A DNA stretch of 64,000 nucleotides from CAIYRG01 sp963747255 (GCA_963747255.1 CAVVEG010000001.1:62001-126000); one strand, 5' to 3'; positions 8,831 to 19,010 are shown, counted from the first letter of the stretch. The notes: generated from the letters alone by a model not told the origin. Numbers and translations: made by a program.

Positions 8831-10285
8831 CTATCCGTGCTGAAGGAGCGGCCGCAGAATGCGTATATCCGTTACGGTTTCCATCGCATTTACGGTCTCG
8901 ATCAGCCGTTCCGATATTGCGCGTCCCAGGATCGGCGCGGTGAGATTGCGTGCCTTCTCGATTACCTCGGCGCGTGACATCGGGTTGCGTGGCGTGCCGC
9001 GGACGGCCTCCACGCGTTCGGAGAGCCGGGCTCCGTTGGCCAGCTGGATCTCGACAATCGCGACGCGCACAGGCAAGAGCCTTGCAAGCTCTTCGTCACG
9101 GACGAGATTCACTTTCGCGCGCTGGCGCAATGCGGTTGCGTCCTGCATGCGCGCTTTGTCGTGTGCGGCCTGAAACGAGACGGTTTTGTCGAGCAGCATC
9201 ACGGCGACCATGTGCTGCAGGCAGATATCGGGGATGTCGCGGTTGTCCACCACTGAGGCAACCGACGGCGCCAGATGGACGGTCACGCGTTGCACCTCAT
9301 CGGCGTCGAAGGGCCGCCTGGCGCGAATGGCCTCGATCGCATCGAGTGGCCCCTGGATCGGCGAGCCGACCGTCCATTTCTTGATGTCGGTTTGCACGAT
9401 CTCATAGCGCTCGCCGAGCTTCTCGACCAGACGCTCAGGCCGTGCCTTCGGTGCGTATGCGAGGAAGAAGTTGCCGGGGCCCGAGAAGATGTCGTCGACG
9501 CCATTCCAGCCCGATCGCACGACGAGTGCGGAGGTGACGCCGTTGCGTGCTGGCATCCCGGCGAAAACGAACGACTTCTCAATGTGGTCGGTGTCGCGTT
9601 GCCAGGCGACAATGCCCGAGGATTGCTGAGCCGAGTAGTCGAGTACCCATCGCATTTGACGTGCATCAAGCCGGGCGACACAAGCTGCCGCGGCCGCGGC
9701 GCCGAATGTCCCGGCGATGCTGTGCGTGGCCAGGCTGCTCTCGTAGCTGAAGGCTGCGCCGTTCATGGCCATGACCACACGCGTCCCGACGTCGTAGCCG
9801 AGTGTCAAAGCGCGAAGAAAACGCGCCCCGTCGATACCGATTCCCTCGCCGACCGCGAGCGCTGCGGGCACGACTGCGCAGCCGGGATGCGAGCGGGAGG
9901 CATTGTGTGAATCGTCAGTCTCGTCAGCCTGCGCCATGAGACCATTGGCGAGTGCGGCATCGCCCGGCGAAGCCGTGAGAGTCGTTCCCGCGATCGTCGA
10001 CGGCCCCGTTCCACTGAAAGCGCGGATGTAGCGCTGCGCCGCCTGCCCGGGCGCCAATTCCGATCCGGAAATCATCGATGCCAGCGTGTCGAGCAGATGG
10101 TGTTTGGCCTGTTCTGCGACTTCTGCGGGGAGTACGCGCGTCCCGGCGGCGCTCATGTAGGCGCTGAGCGCGTTCATTTCGGAACTGATCGCGGTCGCCT
10201 GCGCGAAAACGCGCCTGGGTGACAGGGTAAGCCCGATCGCCGTGGTCGCAAGAAAGCAACGTCGATCCATCGAATTTTCCCCCAT
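8831..10285 (-). CDS. MmgE/PrpD family protein with a Tat-like leader (second copy)
   Basis: From the ATG at 10285, preceded by a strong GGGAGG, this gives 484 residues. The leader (MDRRCFLATTAIG) is a twin-arginine signal. The body carries family segments such as LLDTLASMISGSELAPG, ADETDDSHNASRSHPGCAVVPA and HSIAGTFGAAAAAA. An upstream in-frame start would add 43 residues that do not look like protein. It is convergent with the other MmgE/PrpD gene, with 161 bases between their ends. The two proteins are clearly different in sequence, so this is not a recent duplication. The reaction is unknown beyond probable hydro-lyase or decarboxylase chemistry. Confidence 0.85.
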   Translation of the reverse strand: MGENSMDRRCFLATTAIGLTLSPRRVFAQATAISSEMNALSAYMSAAGTRVLPAEVAEQAKHHLLDTLASMISGSELAPGQAAQRYIRAFSGTGPSTIAGTTLTASPGDAALANGLMAQADETDDSHNASRSHPGCAVVPAALAVGEGIGIDGARFLRALTLGYDVGTRVVMAMNGAAFSYESSLATHSIAGTFGAAAAAACVARLDARQMRWVLDYSAQQSSGIVAWQRDTDHIEKSFVFAGMPARNGVTSALVVRSGWNGVDDIFSGPGNFFLAYAPKARPERLVEKLGERYEIVQTDIKKWTVGSPIQGPLDAIEAIRARRPFDADEVQRVTVHLAPSVASVVDNRDIPDICLQHMVAVMLLDKTVSFQAAHDKARMQDATALRQRAKVNLVRDEELARLLPVRVAIVEIQLANGARLSERVEAVRGTPRNPMSRAEVIEKARNLTAPILGRAISERLIETVNAMETVTDIRILRPLLQHG

Positions 10286-10549
10286 GGTGCGGCCTCCCTG
10301 CGTCGAGGGCCAGTTCAAAGCGGCAGAGCCCACGGCCTCGGTGCGGCTCAAACGCGAACCGGACAATAACACTGCCACCTCGGAGGCGATAAGGCCGATG
10401 GCCGGGCCGGTCACCGGAAAGGCTGATGACTTCTAACGCATGTGCCCGTCTGGTTTGGCTTCATCGGCCGTGATGGGATCAGGGAAGGACGGCGGGGGAT
10501 CGCCAATCTGGACATTTGGGCGGAAATTTGTGCTTCCTGCTCCTGACCG

Positions 10550-11737
10550 CTAGCGCGGATGTCCCAACCAGGCTCGGACAACATAACCGTAGGTCCCCGG
10601 TTTCGGCGGCGCCGGAATTCGCACACGAACTGCCGACATTCCTGTCCACGCCTTGTGGACTTCGTTGTAATCGCCCGTATTGGCTGGCTCGTTAGGCTCC
10701 CGATAGGTCATCCAGCGGTCCCCCGCGCTGTGAAAGAGCCTTAGCAAATACCGTGTCCCATCGCGCAGTTGCAGATCGTTCTGCTCGGTGCAGCCATATT
10801 GGCGAAAGAGGTCCACAAACTCTGCCACCAGGTCCAGTTCGCCCATCTCCAACACGGGATAAAAATTCTGGCGCAGAAAGCGGTACAGCCAGGGAGCATC
10901 TGCAATGTAGATCGGATGGCGGCCATAGCCGGTTGGAATATACGCGATGTGGGTCGCAAGATATGCTGTGTCGTAAAATGCCGGGTGTCGGGCACCTTCC
11001 GGAAATGCGCGTGCCGCTACCAGTGGATAGTGCCCAAGAAACCTCCAAAGCGCCGGCGGCAGGTCGCGGGCGCCAGCGGGCAATTCGAGTCCGGGAACCA
11101 ACTGAGCATCGGTAAATGTGATGCTCCACATCGCCAGATCCCAGACATCATCGGTGGAAATATTTTCGGCTGCCAGCCTCTGGTGAAAGTCGTACCCCAT
11201 CGCCATAGTGATCGAACCGCACGAGCGGTAGCTGGCATTCGTGAGCGCGACCACAGCCGGTATGCGCGCATCTTCCTGCGGCAGAAGAGCGTTCGCCTGG
11301 ATGGCGAGATCAAGCAGAGTTGAAAACTCTTTACAGGTTGCCAGGCGAGAGCCATGCGCGAGATGGGGCGCAATCAACTTCGTCAAATTCTGCCGTGCCA
11401 GCTCGCGAGCTTCCATCTGGAGAGCGGGCATATTCGATGCAGAATAGGAGCTGTCGATAACAAACTCGACCGCGTCGATTCCGAGATCCGCGACAGCCGT
11501 CGGTCGGTTCGAGAAAAACGCCCTCAGTTCGTCAAACCCCATTATTACCGCATGCTCGGCGTCCTTCGTCTCGTTGTTGGACCACGGTTCGGCACTTAGA
11601 CTTTTCTGCACCGCGCCTGAAGGCCGCCAGCTTTCGGGCATTATGTCAGGGGAAAGCACGCAAAGCGGTTCCGGACGTTCGGGCGCGCAGCCAGACGTTA
11701 CCAGCAACATCAAAAACAACTTGGCGGTCATTCGCAT
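10550..11737 (-). CDS. Lipoprotein of unknown function
   Basis: A 395-residue protein that begins with a lipoprotein signal peptide: charged MRMTAK, hydrophobic LFLMLLVTS, then a lipobox ending GC with the cysteine at residue 17. It should therefore be anchored to the outer or inner membrane facing the periplasm. I recognise no domain. The middle is rich in aromatic residues (for example FYDTAYLATHIAYIPTGYG), and the C-terminal 60 residues could form a small beta domain. It sits alone on the minus strand between the MmgE/PrpD pair and the cupin gene. Confidence 0.75.
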   Translation of the reverse strand: MRMTAKLFLMLLVTSGCAPERPEPLCVLSPDIMPESWRPSGAVQKSLSAEPWSNNETKDAEHAVIMGFDELRAFFSNRPTAVADLGIDAVEFVIDSSYSASNMPALQMEARELARQNLTKLIAPHLAHGSRLATCKEFSTLLDLAIQANALLPQEDARIPAVVALTNASYRSCGSITMAMGYDFHQRLAAENISTDDVWDLAMWSITFTDAQLVPGLELPAGARDLPPALWRFLGHYPLVAARAFPEGARHPAFYDTAYLATHIAYIPTGYGRHPIYIADAPWLYRFLRQNFYPVLEMGELDLVAEFVDLFRQYGCTEQNDLQLRDGTRYLLRLFHSAGDRWMTYREPNEPANTGDYNEVHKAWTGMSAVRVRIPAPPKPGTYGYVVRAWLGHPR

Positions 11738-11916
11738 GTTGCGATTCGATGCGCTCTGGAAACGTCATAAACGGACCGAGGCGAATGTCCAGTGCGACAC
11801 TCTGGGTCAATCTCGCCGGATCGGTGACGTCTGCACCATGTCCGTTTAGCGTTCAACAACGACGGTTCCAGATTAGCGGCGCGGTTCGCTTCGTCGCAAC
11901 AGTCGCTCGGCATTTT

Positions 11917-12396
11917 TCAGTAAGGCGTTCCGTCCTTGCGCGTACGAAACAATTTGCCGTCGGCATCGGCATGCAATTGGAGATCGTCATCTGGATAGTA
12001 TGGCTCATCGCCTTTCGTGCGGTCACCAATTTCCAGATAGACGACATCGCGTGCGCTCTTGTTCACAAGGTGATGCGCGTCGCCGTTTCCTGCCTTGAAA
12101 CCCGCGCACATGCCGGGCTTCAGGACTAACTCCCCCCCATTGGTTATGAGTGTTGGCTCGCCTTCAAGGATATAGATGAATTCATCCTGTTTTGAATGGG
12201 TATGGCGAAGGGCCGATTGGGAGCCAGGTTCGATCCGTGTGAGGTTGACGCCGAAATTCGTCAGCCCGAAAAAATCTCCGAGCTGCGCCTTGTCGCGGCC
12301 AGCGACGCGCTTGTTGAAGGGAGGCGGATAGATCGTTCCCCTCGGCCGGACAGGCACATTGCTCGCTGCAATGGCTGCTGGTTTCATTTCGCTCAT
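11917..12396 (-). CDS. Cupin-domain protein
   Basis: From the ATG at 12396 this encodes 160 residues. A cupin motif 1 is visible as LRHTHSKQDEFIYILEGEPTL (read in parts), with the two histidines and glutamate that usually bind a metal, followed by motif 2 around PGMCAGFKAGNGDAHHLVN. Family members act as small dioxygenases, isomerases or sugar-binding proteins, and nothing here narrows that down. GGAG sits about 11 bases before the chosen ATG. An in-frame extension upstream reads as random sequence. One copy of an imperfect dispersed repeat lies about 100 bases upstream. Confidence 0.8.
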   Translation of the reverse strand: MSEMKPAAIAASNVPVRPRGTIYPPPFNKRVAGRDKAQLGDFFGLTNFGVNLTRIEPGSQSALRHTHSKQDEFIYILEGEPTLITNGGELVLKPGMCAGFKAGNGDAHHLVNKSARDVVYLEIGDRTKGDEPYYPDDDLQLHADADGKLFRTRKDGTPY

Positions 12397-14074
12397 GCTG
12401 TTTGCGCGCTCCCAAACTGACGCCGCAGATATCGCCAAGTCGGGCATGAGGATCATGGGTTCGTGCCCCGGATGCAATGACAGCTTGCGGCTGTCAGGTC
12501 CTATCCTGACAAGTACGCCTGTCCACGCCGGATTTTGGGGAAGCAATTCTCGCCGTGGGAAGCAGACAACACGCCTGCGCTCGTCTGGTTTGACTTCAGG
12601 AGCCCTGGCGCGATTTCGCGCCAAGGCACATCGAGCGGACAGAAGACCCTGATTCAGATATCAAGGCAGGAGAACCGGTGTTCGCTACATCCATCCTTTA
12701 ATTTTACCGTAGCAGACGACGCTTCCGGTGTGACGGATCATTCGTTCGAACCCAATCCAAACCGGCACCATCTTTTTGAGTTCTGCTCGCTGTTTGCCGG
12801 TTGGCGCGTTTCGGGCAGCGATTTGACACTGTGTCGCGTACCGACGGCGGTTGTTGCGCGCTTTGCTGTCCGAAGGCGCTGGCGACCCGCCTTCATCGAA
12901 CTCGGTTCACTGCAGTCCTCCTCGGCCCGGACCTGCGCACGCACCCTCCCCAAATCGGAGGTGTTCGAGCGTGACCATTTACGCCTTTGATACGGGTAGA
13001 GACTACTCGCTGGATCGGTCTCCCCAATTCGCTCCGGATACGACATTAAATTCATCAAGTGAATCAGGAACGTAAGGAGTCCAATTCAACCGCAATGGAT
13101 TGTGTGGCGAGATGCTCCAAACGCGATATCTGCTCCTTCGGACACGGAACATCCGGCTTCGGACAGTCAGCAGACGGTCTGTCAAGGCAAGCCGCCTGAC
13201 ATTTCAGATGTGGACACGTTAGCGTTAATTCGTGCTCCGCCGGTTTGAACAGGCGGCTGCTATGTCGGTTGAGGGGCTAGTCCGGCCGCGCTCCTGGTCG
13301 GTCGGCGATAAGCTTCAATACGACACAACCATTGCCCCGCAATACGCCTCAGCGCCGATTCACGCTCGCCAAACCCGCGCCAATTACGGCAGCCCGCTCA
13401 CCACATCCCAAGCGCATGATTGGCAAATCCGCATAGGCCCATTGCGCCAACACCCATCTCAAAAGGCGCGCGGTTTCGTCCCTTGGCGGTTTTCGGACGC
13501 CGCCCATCTCAGCGCCGTGGCCACCCCGAACTTCAGCGCAACCCTGCACACAAGACATTCTGGCTCTCTGGCTGATTCAATCCAAGCAAGAAAGTACCGG
13601 CGCGCATCGGGCTACCGGTCATGCTATAAACGGGCGATGTCGGGAGCCCCCGCCAGGCGGGTTGCCATCGGCCTTGCGCTAAAATGACGGGATGGCCTGT
13701 GTGCATCGTACGCTTAAAGACCGGTAAAACAGGTCAAACGTCACGACTGGCGCCTGCGTCGTCATTACGATTTGATACCCCCTCGTCAGACTTCAGCTAC
13801 ATGCGCATGGCAGTTATCGTTGCACGCAATCGGCAGCCGGCGGTCCCATCAGGAAGGACGGACTCCCTCACGCTTGTGCAACTGGTCAACGCAATCGCCA
13901 ACAGTGCAGCGAAAGAACTATTGAGTGGGCATGCCCCAGCAACGCAACACACAAAAATCCGTATGCAAGGTTATCGAGGAGCGAATTGATCCCGGTCAAA
14001 GCGGTTTACAGCATTCTGCGCGCGCAGAAGGCTGTTCGCGTTCGCCACTGCAATATGAGCATGTCTCCTGAAAC
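12397..14074. other. 1.7-kb stretch without a recognisable gene
   Basis: Reading both strands, I find only short frames of random composition and no known family, tRNA or rRNA. The stretch contains one copy of a dispersed repeat (12493-12572) and must hold the promoters of the leftward cupin gene and the rightward RND pump. An adaptor-protein gene would be expected just before the pump but is absent, so this may be the site of an old deletion or of decayed genes. Confidence 0.5.
12493..12572 (+). repeat. Dispersed repeat, copy A, with palindromic head
   Basis: About 80 bases here closely match 17231-17312 in the same orientation. The shared core includes CAAGTACG-CTGTCC, CGG-TTTTGG, CTCGCC-TGGGAA and GGACAAC-like blocks. 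Copy A opens with a perfect 6-bp inverted repeat, GTCAGG (12493-12498) and CCTGAC (12505-12510), which is only partly kept in copy B. Its nature is unknown: it could be an operator-bearing unit, a small mobile element remnant or an RNA. Confidence 0.55.
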
Positions 14075-17000
14075 ATGAACATCTCGGAAGTCTTCATCAA
14101 GCGGCCGGTGATGACGATTCTGATCATGGCCGCCGTACTCGTCTCGGGGCTGTTCGGCTACTTCTCGCTTCCCGTTGACGAGTTGCCGCAAGTCGATTTC
14201 CCGACGCTTGTCGTGTTGGGCCAAGTCCCGGGTGCGGATGCCGAGACCATGGCAGCCTCTGTGGCGTCCCCTCTGGAGGCTCAGTTCACTCTTATTCCCG
14301 GGCTCGACTCAATGAACTCGGTGAGTGTGCTGGGTACCAGCCGCATAACGCTCCAGTTCCGACTCGATCGGAACATCGATGCAGCGGCCCAGGATGTTCA
14401 GGCCGCGATCTCGGCCTCGACGCGCTCTCTACCGACCAACATGCCTTCCCCGCCGACGATGCGCAAAATCAATCCGGCGGAAGACTCGATCCTGCAGATC
14501 ACGGCCTATTCGGAGACACTCCCGCTCGCCACCGTCGACGAATATGTCGAGACCGTTCTGGTGCGCGCAATCTCAACCATTGACGGCGTGGCCAATGTCG
14601 ACATCTTCGGGCAAGCGCATCCGGCGGTACGTATCCAGGTAGATCCAAACGAGTTGGCCCTGCGCGGGATAGGGATTGACGAGGTTGCTGCCGCGGTTCG
14701 CTCTGCCAATGTTGACCTGGCGACCGGTACGTTGGACGGCCCACAGACGACTGCCGTGATCCAGACCGAAGGCCAGCTTACAAAGCCCGCCGATTACCTG
14801 TCCCAAATTATTGCCGACCGAAACGGCCGCCCGGTGCGTTTCCGCGACATTGGTACAGTCATTGATAGCGTCGACAACCTTTGGCTCTCCGGAAGCTACA
14901 ACGGCAAGATCGGAATCACTATCGGTGTCAACCGCCAGCCGGGAGCCAATACGATCGCGGTCGTCAACGCGGTCAAGGCGAGACTGCCGGCGCTTACTGC
15001 GCAACTTCCACCCGCGATCAAAGTCGACATCACGCTCGATAAGAGCGACTCGATCCGTGCCGGCATCAGGGACGTGCAGATCACGCTCCTTGCAGCCGCG
15101 CTTCTCGTGGTGGCGGTGATCTTCCTGTTTCTGCGCACGCCCTCGGCCACGTTTATTCCTTCGATTGCACTTCCCATTACCCTCATCGGTACCTTCGGCG
15201 GAATGGCTGCGTTCGGCTACAGCCTCGATAATCTTTCCCTGATGGCGCTCACGCTGTGTGTCGGCTTCGTTGTGGACGATGCTATCGTGATGCTCGAAAA
15301 CATTATGCGGCACATCGAGGCGGGCGAGCGTCCTTATCACGCGGCTCTGACCGGATCACGCGAGATCGCTTTCACAATCCTGTCCATGACCGTCTCGCTG
15401 ATGGCGGTGTTCATTCCGGTGCTGTTCATGGGCGGCATTGTCGGCCGGCTGCTGCACGAGTTCGCCGTAACAATCGTGATTGCGATCATGGTTTCCGGCA
15501 TCGTCTCGGTGACTCTCACGCCGATGCTGTGTAGCCGCCTGATCAAGCCGGCAGCGCACGGGAGCGCCGTCCATCACAACGCTCTCTATCGTTGGAGTGA
15601 AGCCGGTTTCAACGCGGTTCAGCGTCTCTACGGCCGATCCCTGGCCTGGAGCATGACGCATCGGCGGACCATATTCGGCATATTCGCGATCAGCCTCGTC
15701 GCCACAGTGATGCTGTTCCGCGCGATGCCCGAAGACTTCCTGCCCAGCGAAGACACGGGTCAGCTATTGGCGTTCACGGAAGGCGCCAACGGGATCTCAT
15801 TCGAGGCGATGCAGCGGCACCAAAATGAGGCCGCTAAGATCCTCTGGAGCGATCCGAACCTGCAAGGAACGATGTCGAGCGTGGGTGCCGGCGGTGCGCG
15901 CGGCGGCGCCAATCAGGGTCAATTCCGCATCGCGCTCAAACCGCGCTCCGAGCGCCTTCCGATCAATCAGGTGATTGCCGAGCTTCGTCGCAAACTCGCC
16001 AACATCCCCGGGCTGAACGTTTACTTGCAGAACCGACCTTTGATTACGATCGGGGGACTTATCAGCAAGGCTCAATATCAATACACGCTTCAGGATTCCA
16101 ACACGGCGGAGTTGTTCGCCGCTTCCGAGCGTCTCAAGAACGCTCTCGCCAGGACACCCGGCTTTTTGGACGTCACCAGCGATCTCGATCTCTCGACGCC
16201 CTCTGTCCACATCTCCGTCGACCGCGATCGCGCGGCCACGCTCGGGGTCACGGCGGGCCAAATCGAGACGGCGCTGGGTGCATCATTTGGCGGCCAGCAG
16301 ATCTCGATCATCAACTCCGCGACGGACCAGTTCAAGGTCATGCTCGAATTGCTACCGAAATATCAGCAGGATGCTGCCGCGCTGAGCCGGGTCTATCTGG
16401 CAACTCCGCGAGCAGCCTCCGCCGCAACCACGAATATCGGCTCTGTCGTCCCTCTCCTGGCGGTGACGCATGTTACCACCGGAGCGTCTCCCTTCGCTGT
16501 GAACCATTTTGGTCAGCTTCCTGCCGTGACAGTCTCTTTCAGTCTGCCGCCCGGCGTTGCGCTTTCGGATGCCGTCACCAAACTCGAAAATATCGAGCAG
16601 CAGATCGGCATGCCTGCATCCGTGCTCACCAGTTTTCAGGGCACGGCGAAGGCGTTCCAGGAATCGATGAAAGGCATGGGCTTCCTGCTTATTGGCGCGA
16701 TTATCGTCGTCTACATCGTGCTCGGTATCTTGTACGAGAGCTTTATCCATCCACTGACAATTCTGTCGGGCCTTCCCGCCGCCGCGGTCGGCGCCCTCCT
16801 GACCCTTTATCTCTTCGGGATGCCACTGACGCTCTACGCTTTTGTCGGCATGATCATGCTGGTCGGCATCGTGAAGAAGAACGCGATCATGATGATCGAC
16901 TTCGCGCTGGCCCGCCAACGCGAACACGGCACCGATGCGGAAGCCGCGATTACCGAAGCCGCGCTGATCCGTTTCCGTCCGATCATGATGACGACGATGG

Positions 17001-17209
17001 CAGCCCTGATGGGAAGCCTTCCGATCGCGCTCGGACTGGGCCAGGGCGGCGCCGGGCGCCAGCCGCTCGGGCTTGCGGTCGTCGGTGGTCTCATAGTGTC
17101 GCAAGCGCTGACGCTTTACATCACACCTGTGATCTACAGTCATCTCAACCGCTTCGGCGCGCGATTGGAACACTCCCTGGCGGCCGACGTCCCGGCACAA
17201 GCGGAATAG
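14075..17209 (+). CDS. RND efflux transporter permease (HAE1/MdtB-C type)
   Basis: A full-length 1044-residue inner-membrane RND pump, a proton-driven exporter. It shows the canonical start (MNISEVFIKRPVMT), a first transmembrane helix, a large periplasmic loop, the TM4 proton-relay aspartates Asp401-Asp402 in GFVVDDAIVMLEN, and the late GIVKKNAIMMIDFA and FRPIMMTTMAALMG segments. The closest recognisable type is the MdtB/MdtC multidrug branch. Such pumps work with a membrane-fusion adaptor and an outer-membrane channel, but neither is encoded next to it, so partners must come from elsewhere or be lost. No regulator gene is adjacent. Confidence 0.93.
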   Translation: MNISEVFIKRPVMTILIMAAVLVSGLFGYFSLPVDELPQVDFPTLVVLGQVPGADAETMAASVASPLEAQFTLIPGLDSMNSVSVLGTSRITLQFRLDRNIDAAAQDVQAAISASTRSLPTNMPSPPTMRKINPAEDSILQITAYSETLPLATVDEYVETVLVRAISTIDGVANVDIFGQAHPAVRIQVDPNELALRGIGIDEVAAAVRSANVDLATGTLDGPQTTAVIQTEGQLTKPADYLSQIIADRNGRPVRFRDIGTVIDSVDNLWLSGSYNGKIGITIGVNRQPGANTIAVVNAVKARLPALTAQLPPAIKVDITLDKSDSIRAGIRDVQITLLAAALLVVAVIFLFLRTPSATFIPSIALPITLIGTFGGMAAFGYSLDNLSLMALTLCVGFVVDDAIVMLENIMRHIEAGERPYHAALTGSREIAFTILSMTVSLMAVFIPVLFMGGIVGRLLHEFAVTIVIAIMVSGIVSVTLTPMLCSRLIKPAAHGSAVHHNALYRWSEAGFNAVQRLYGRSLAWSMTHRRTIFGIFAISLVATVMLFRAMPEDFLPSEDTGQLLAFTEGANGISFEAMQRHQNEAAKILWSDPNLQGTMSSVGAGGARGGANQGQFRIALKPRSERLPINQVIAELRRKLANIPGLNVYLQNRPLITIGGLISKAQYQYTLQDSNTAELFAASERLKNALARTPGFLDVTSDLDLSTPSVHISVDRDRAATLGVTAGQIETALGASFGGQQISIINSATDQFKVMLELLPKYQQDAAALSRVYLATPRAASAATTNIGSVVPLLAVTHVTTGASPFAVNHFGQLPAVTVSFSLPPGVALSDAVTKLENIEQQIGMPASVLTSFQGTAKAFQESMKGMGFLLIGAIIVVYIVLGILYESFIHPLTILSGLPAAAVGALLTLYLFGMPLTLYAFVGMIMLVGIVKKNAIMMIDFALARQREHGTDAEAAITEAALIRFRPIMMTTMAALMGSLPIALGLGQGGAGRQPLGLAVVGGLIVSQALTLYITPVIYSHLNRFGARLEHSLAADVPAQAE

Positions 17210-17230
17210 CGCGCAGCAGGACCATTGAGG

Positions 17231-17312
17231 GTCAGATCCTGCCCTGGCAAGTACGTCTGTCCCCGTCGGCTTTTGGAGGCGCCGCGATCCTCGCCCTGGG
17301 AACCGGACAACG
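17231..17312 (+). repeat. Dispersed repeat, copy B
   Basis: This is the second copy of the element at 12493-12572, in the same orientation, 21 bases after the RND pump gene. About four of five bases match over the first 46, and the second half is offset by a few inserted bases. It precedes the metallo-beta-lactamase-fold gene by about 85 bases. Confidence 0.55.
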
Positions 17313-17396
17313 CGTCGTCCAAACATCCCCCTCGACGAACTCAAATTGCTGCCGGGTCAGTGCCCGGATATGCTAGGCCGATACAGGAGGGCGTTC

Positions 17397-18447
17397 ATGA
17401 AACTTGCTTTGGCGCTGGTCTGCGCGATTGCGCTTGGATTCCCGACTTTTGCTCAGGCCCAACCGGGTCCGTCCACTTCCTATCCCGTGATTCTAGGGCA
17501 AAACATATAAATTCGAGAAAATCGCGGACGGGGTCTATTACGCAACGGGCGGGTTCGGCAGCAACAATGTCGTAATTGTAAATGATGATGATGTTTTGAT
17601 CGTGGACACCGGCACGACCCCTGCCGCAGCACGCGCTTTCGTCGCCGATATCAAACTGCTTACACCCAAACCAGTCCGCTACGTCGTCAACACGCATTGG
17701 CACTTCGACCATACCGACGGAAATTCCATCTTTGGCCCCGAAGTGCAGATCATCGCGCATGATTTTGTGCGGACTGCGATCACAAGCTTCGACGTGCTGC
17801 ATCGCGAACCTTTCCTCACATCGCAGGGTAACGCCGTACCTGCCCAGATCGAGGAACTGGGCAATCAGATCGCCGCAGAGAGCGATGCAAATCGCAGGGT
17901 GGCGCTGCAGCAGCAGCTTCTCGCAGTGCAACAGGTGCTGGTGCAGCTCAAGGATATCAAGCCTACGCCGCCAAACATCACCTATTCCGAACGGTTGGTA
18001 TTGCACCGCGGTAATCGCGAGATCGATTTGCTGTTTCTTGGCCGGGGCCACACTGCGGGTGACACGGTCGTATGGTTGCCGAAGGAACGTATCGTCTGTT
18101 CCGGTGATCTGATGGAAAGCCGGATTGCCTATATGGGCGACGCCTATTTCGATGAATGGGTCGCCACGCTGGACAAGCTGAAAAATATGGATTTCGTCGT
18201 TGATCTCCCCGGCCATGGGGTTCCCTTCAGCGACAAGAACATGATCGGCGAATTTCAGGCCTACCTGACCGATCTCACGGCACAGGTGGCCAGGCTGAAG
18301 GCCGCCGGAGTGCCTGCCGAGGAGGCGGCACAGCGTGTCGATCTGACCGCGCATGCCAGATATTTTCCGCAGATTCAGGGACCCGGCGCCGACCTGCGGG
18401 GCGTGAAGCGCGTTTACGCCTGGTTGGAGGAGCGCGACCGGAAATAA
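17397..18447 (+). CDS. Secreted metallo-beta-lactamase-fold hydrolase, frameshifted
   Basis: An ATG at 17397 begins a signal peptide (MKLALALVCAIALGF, cleavage after AQA) but meets a stop at 17508. The next frame carries on with the family sequence GKTYKFEKIADGVYYATGG and the complete catalytic domain, including the zinc motif HWHFDH and the later GRGHTAGD and LPGHG segments, to 18447. Removing one G from the run at 17496-17498 gives one continuous protein of about 349 residues. As written only a leaderless 283-residue product from TTG 17596 is possible. Family members are periplasmic zinc hydrolases of quorum-quenching, glyoxalase II or beta-lactamase-like type; the substrate is unknown. It may be an operon with the cupin gene 29 bases downstream. 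Confidence 0.8.
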
Positions 18448-18476
18448 ACCCCGCGCTCTCGCGGGAGCGATCGGAA

Positions 18477-19010
18477 ATGATACGGATTATGATTGCGCTA
18501 CTGCTCGCAGGGGCTTTTGCACTGCACGCAAGACCGGCTGTGGCTGCCGCAGCGGTTCAGATCACGGGAAGCGAAATCGATAACGCCTTGCAAAGGTCGG
18601 CCGAGCAGCCCGAAAGCGATCAGCCGCTGCGGGTCCTGAATATCGACAACAATTACAATCTGGGCCTCTCGATCGTCCACCGGGCGCGCACCGGCGGACG
18701 TCAGATCGGGCCCGCCGCCCAGCACAGCGCGGTCACCGAAATTTTTCACTTTATCGCCGGCACAGGCACTCTGGTCACCGGAGGAACACTGACTGCGCCG
18801 CAGCAGAGTGAGACGAATCCGCTCTCCGGACCAACTGTGATCGGAACCAGGATCATGGATGGGACTACGCGTGCAGTCGGACCCGGCGACATAGTCGTGG
18901 TTCCGCCAAACACGCCAGTTCAGTTCACCGAAGTAAATTCCGGCGAACTCGTTTACCTTGTGGTGCGCGTGGCCCCGCAAGAAGTCCTTTCGGTGCCACC
19001 TCAGCGATAG
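18477..19010 (+). CDS. Secreted cupin-like protein
   Basis: A 177-residue protein with a signal peptide (IMIALLLAGAFALHA) and a degenerate cupin fold. The segments TEIFHFIAGTGTLVTGGTL and VGPGDIVVVPPNTPVQF correspond to cupin motifs 1 and 2, and the expected metal histidines are only partly present. It follows the metallo-beta-lactamase-fold gene by 29 bases on the same strand, so the two secreted proteins probably act together. The function is unknown. Confidence 0.75.
   Translation: MIRIMIALLLAGAFALHARPAVAAAAVQITGSEIDNALQRSAEQPESDQPLRVLNIDNNYNLGLSIVHRARTGGRQIGPAAQHSAVTEIFHFIAGTGTLVTGGTLTAPQQSETNPLSGPTVIGTRIMDGTTRAVGPGDIVVVPPNTPVQFTEVNSGELVYLVVRVAPQEVLSVPPQR

Noticed and set aside
12535..12990. 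A 151-codon plus-strand frame in the gene-free gap
   Set aside because: It starts inside the dispersed repeat and shows no family similarity or ribosome site.
13232..13989. Two overlapping plus-strand frames before the RND pump
   Set aside because: Composition looks random, there is no Shine-Dalgarno sequence, and no resemblance to adaptor proteins.
14573..15340. Minus-strand frame inside the RND gene
   Set aside because: It is an antisense shadow of the conserved RND transporter.
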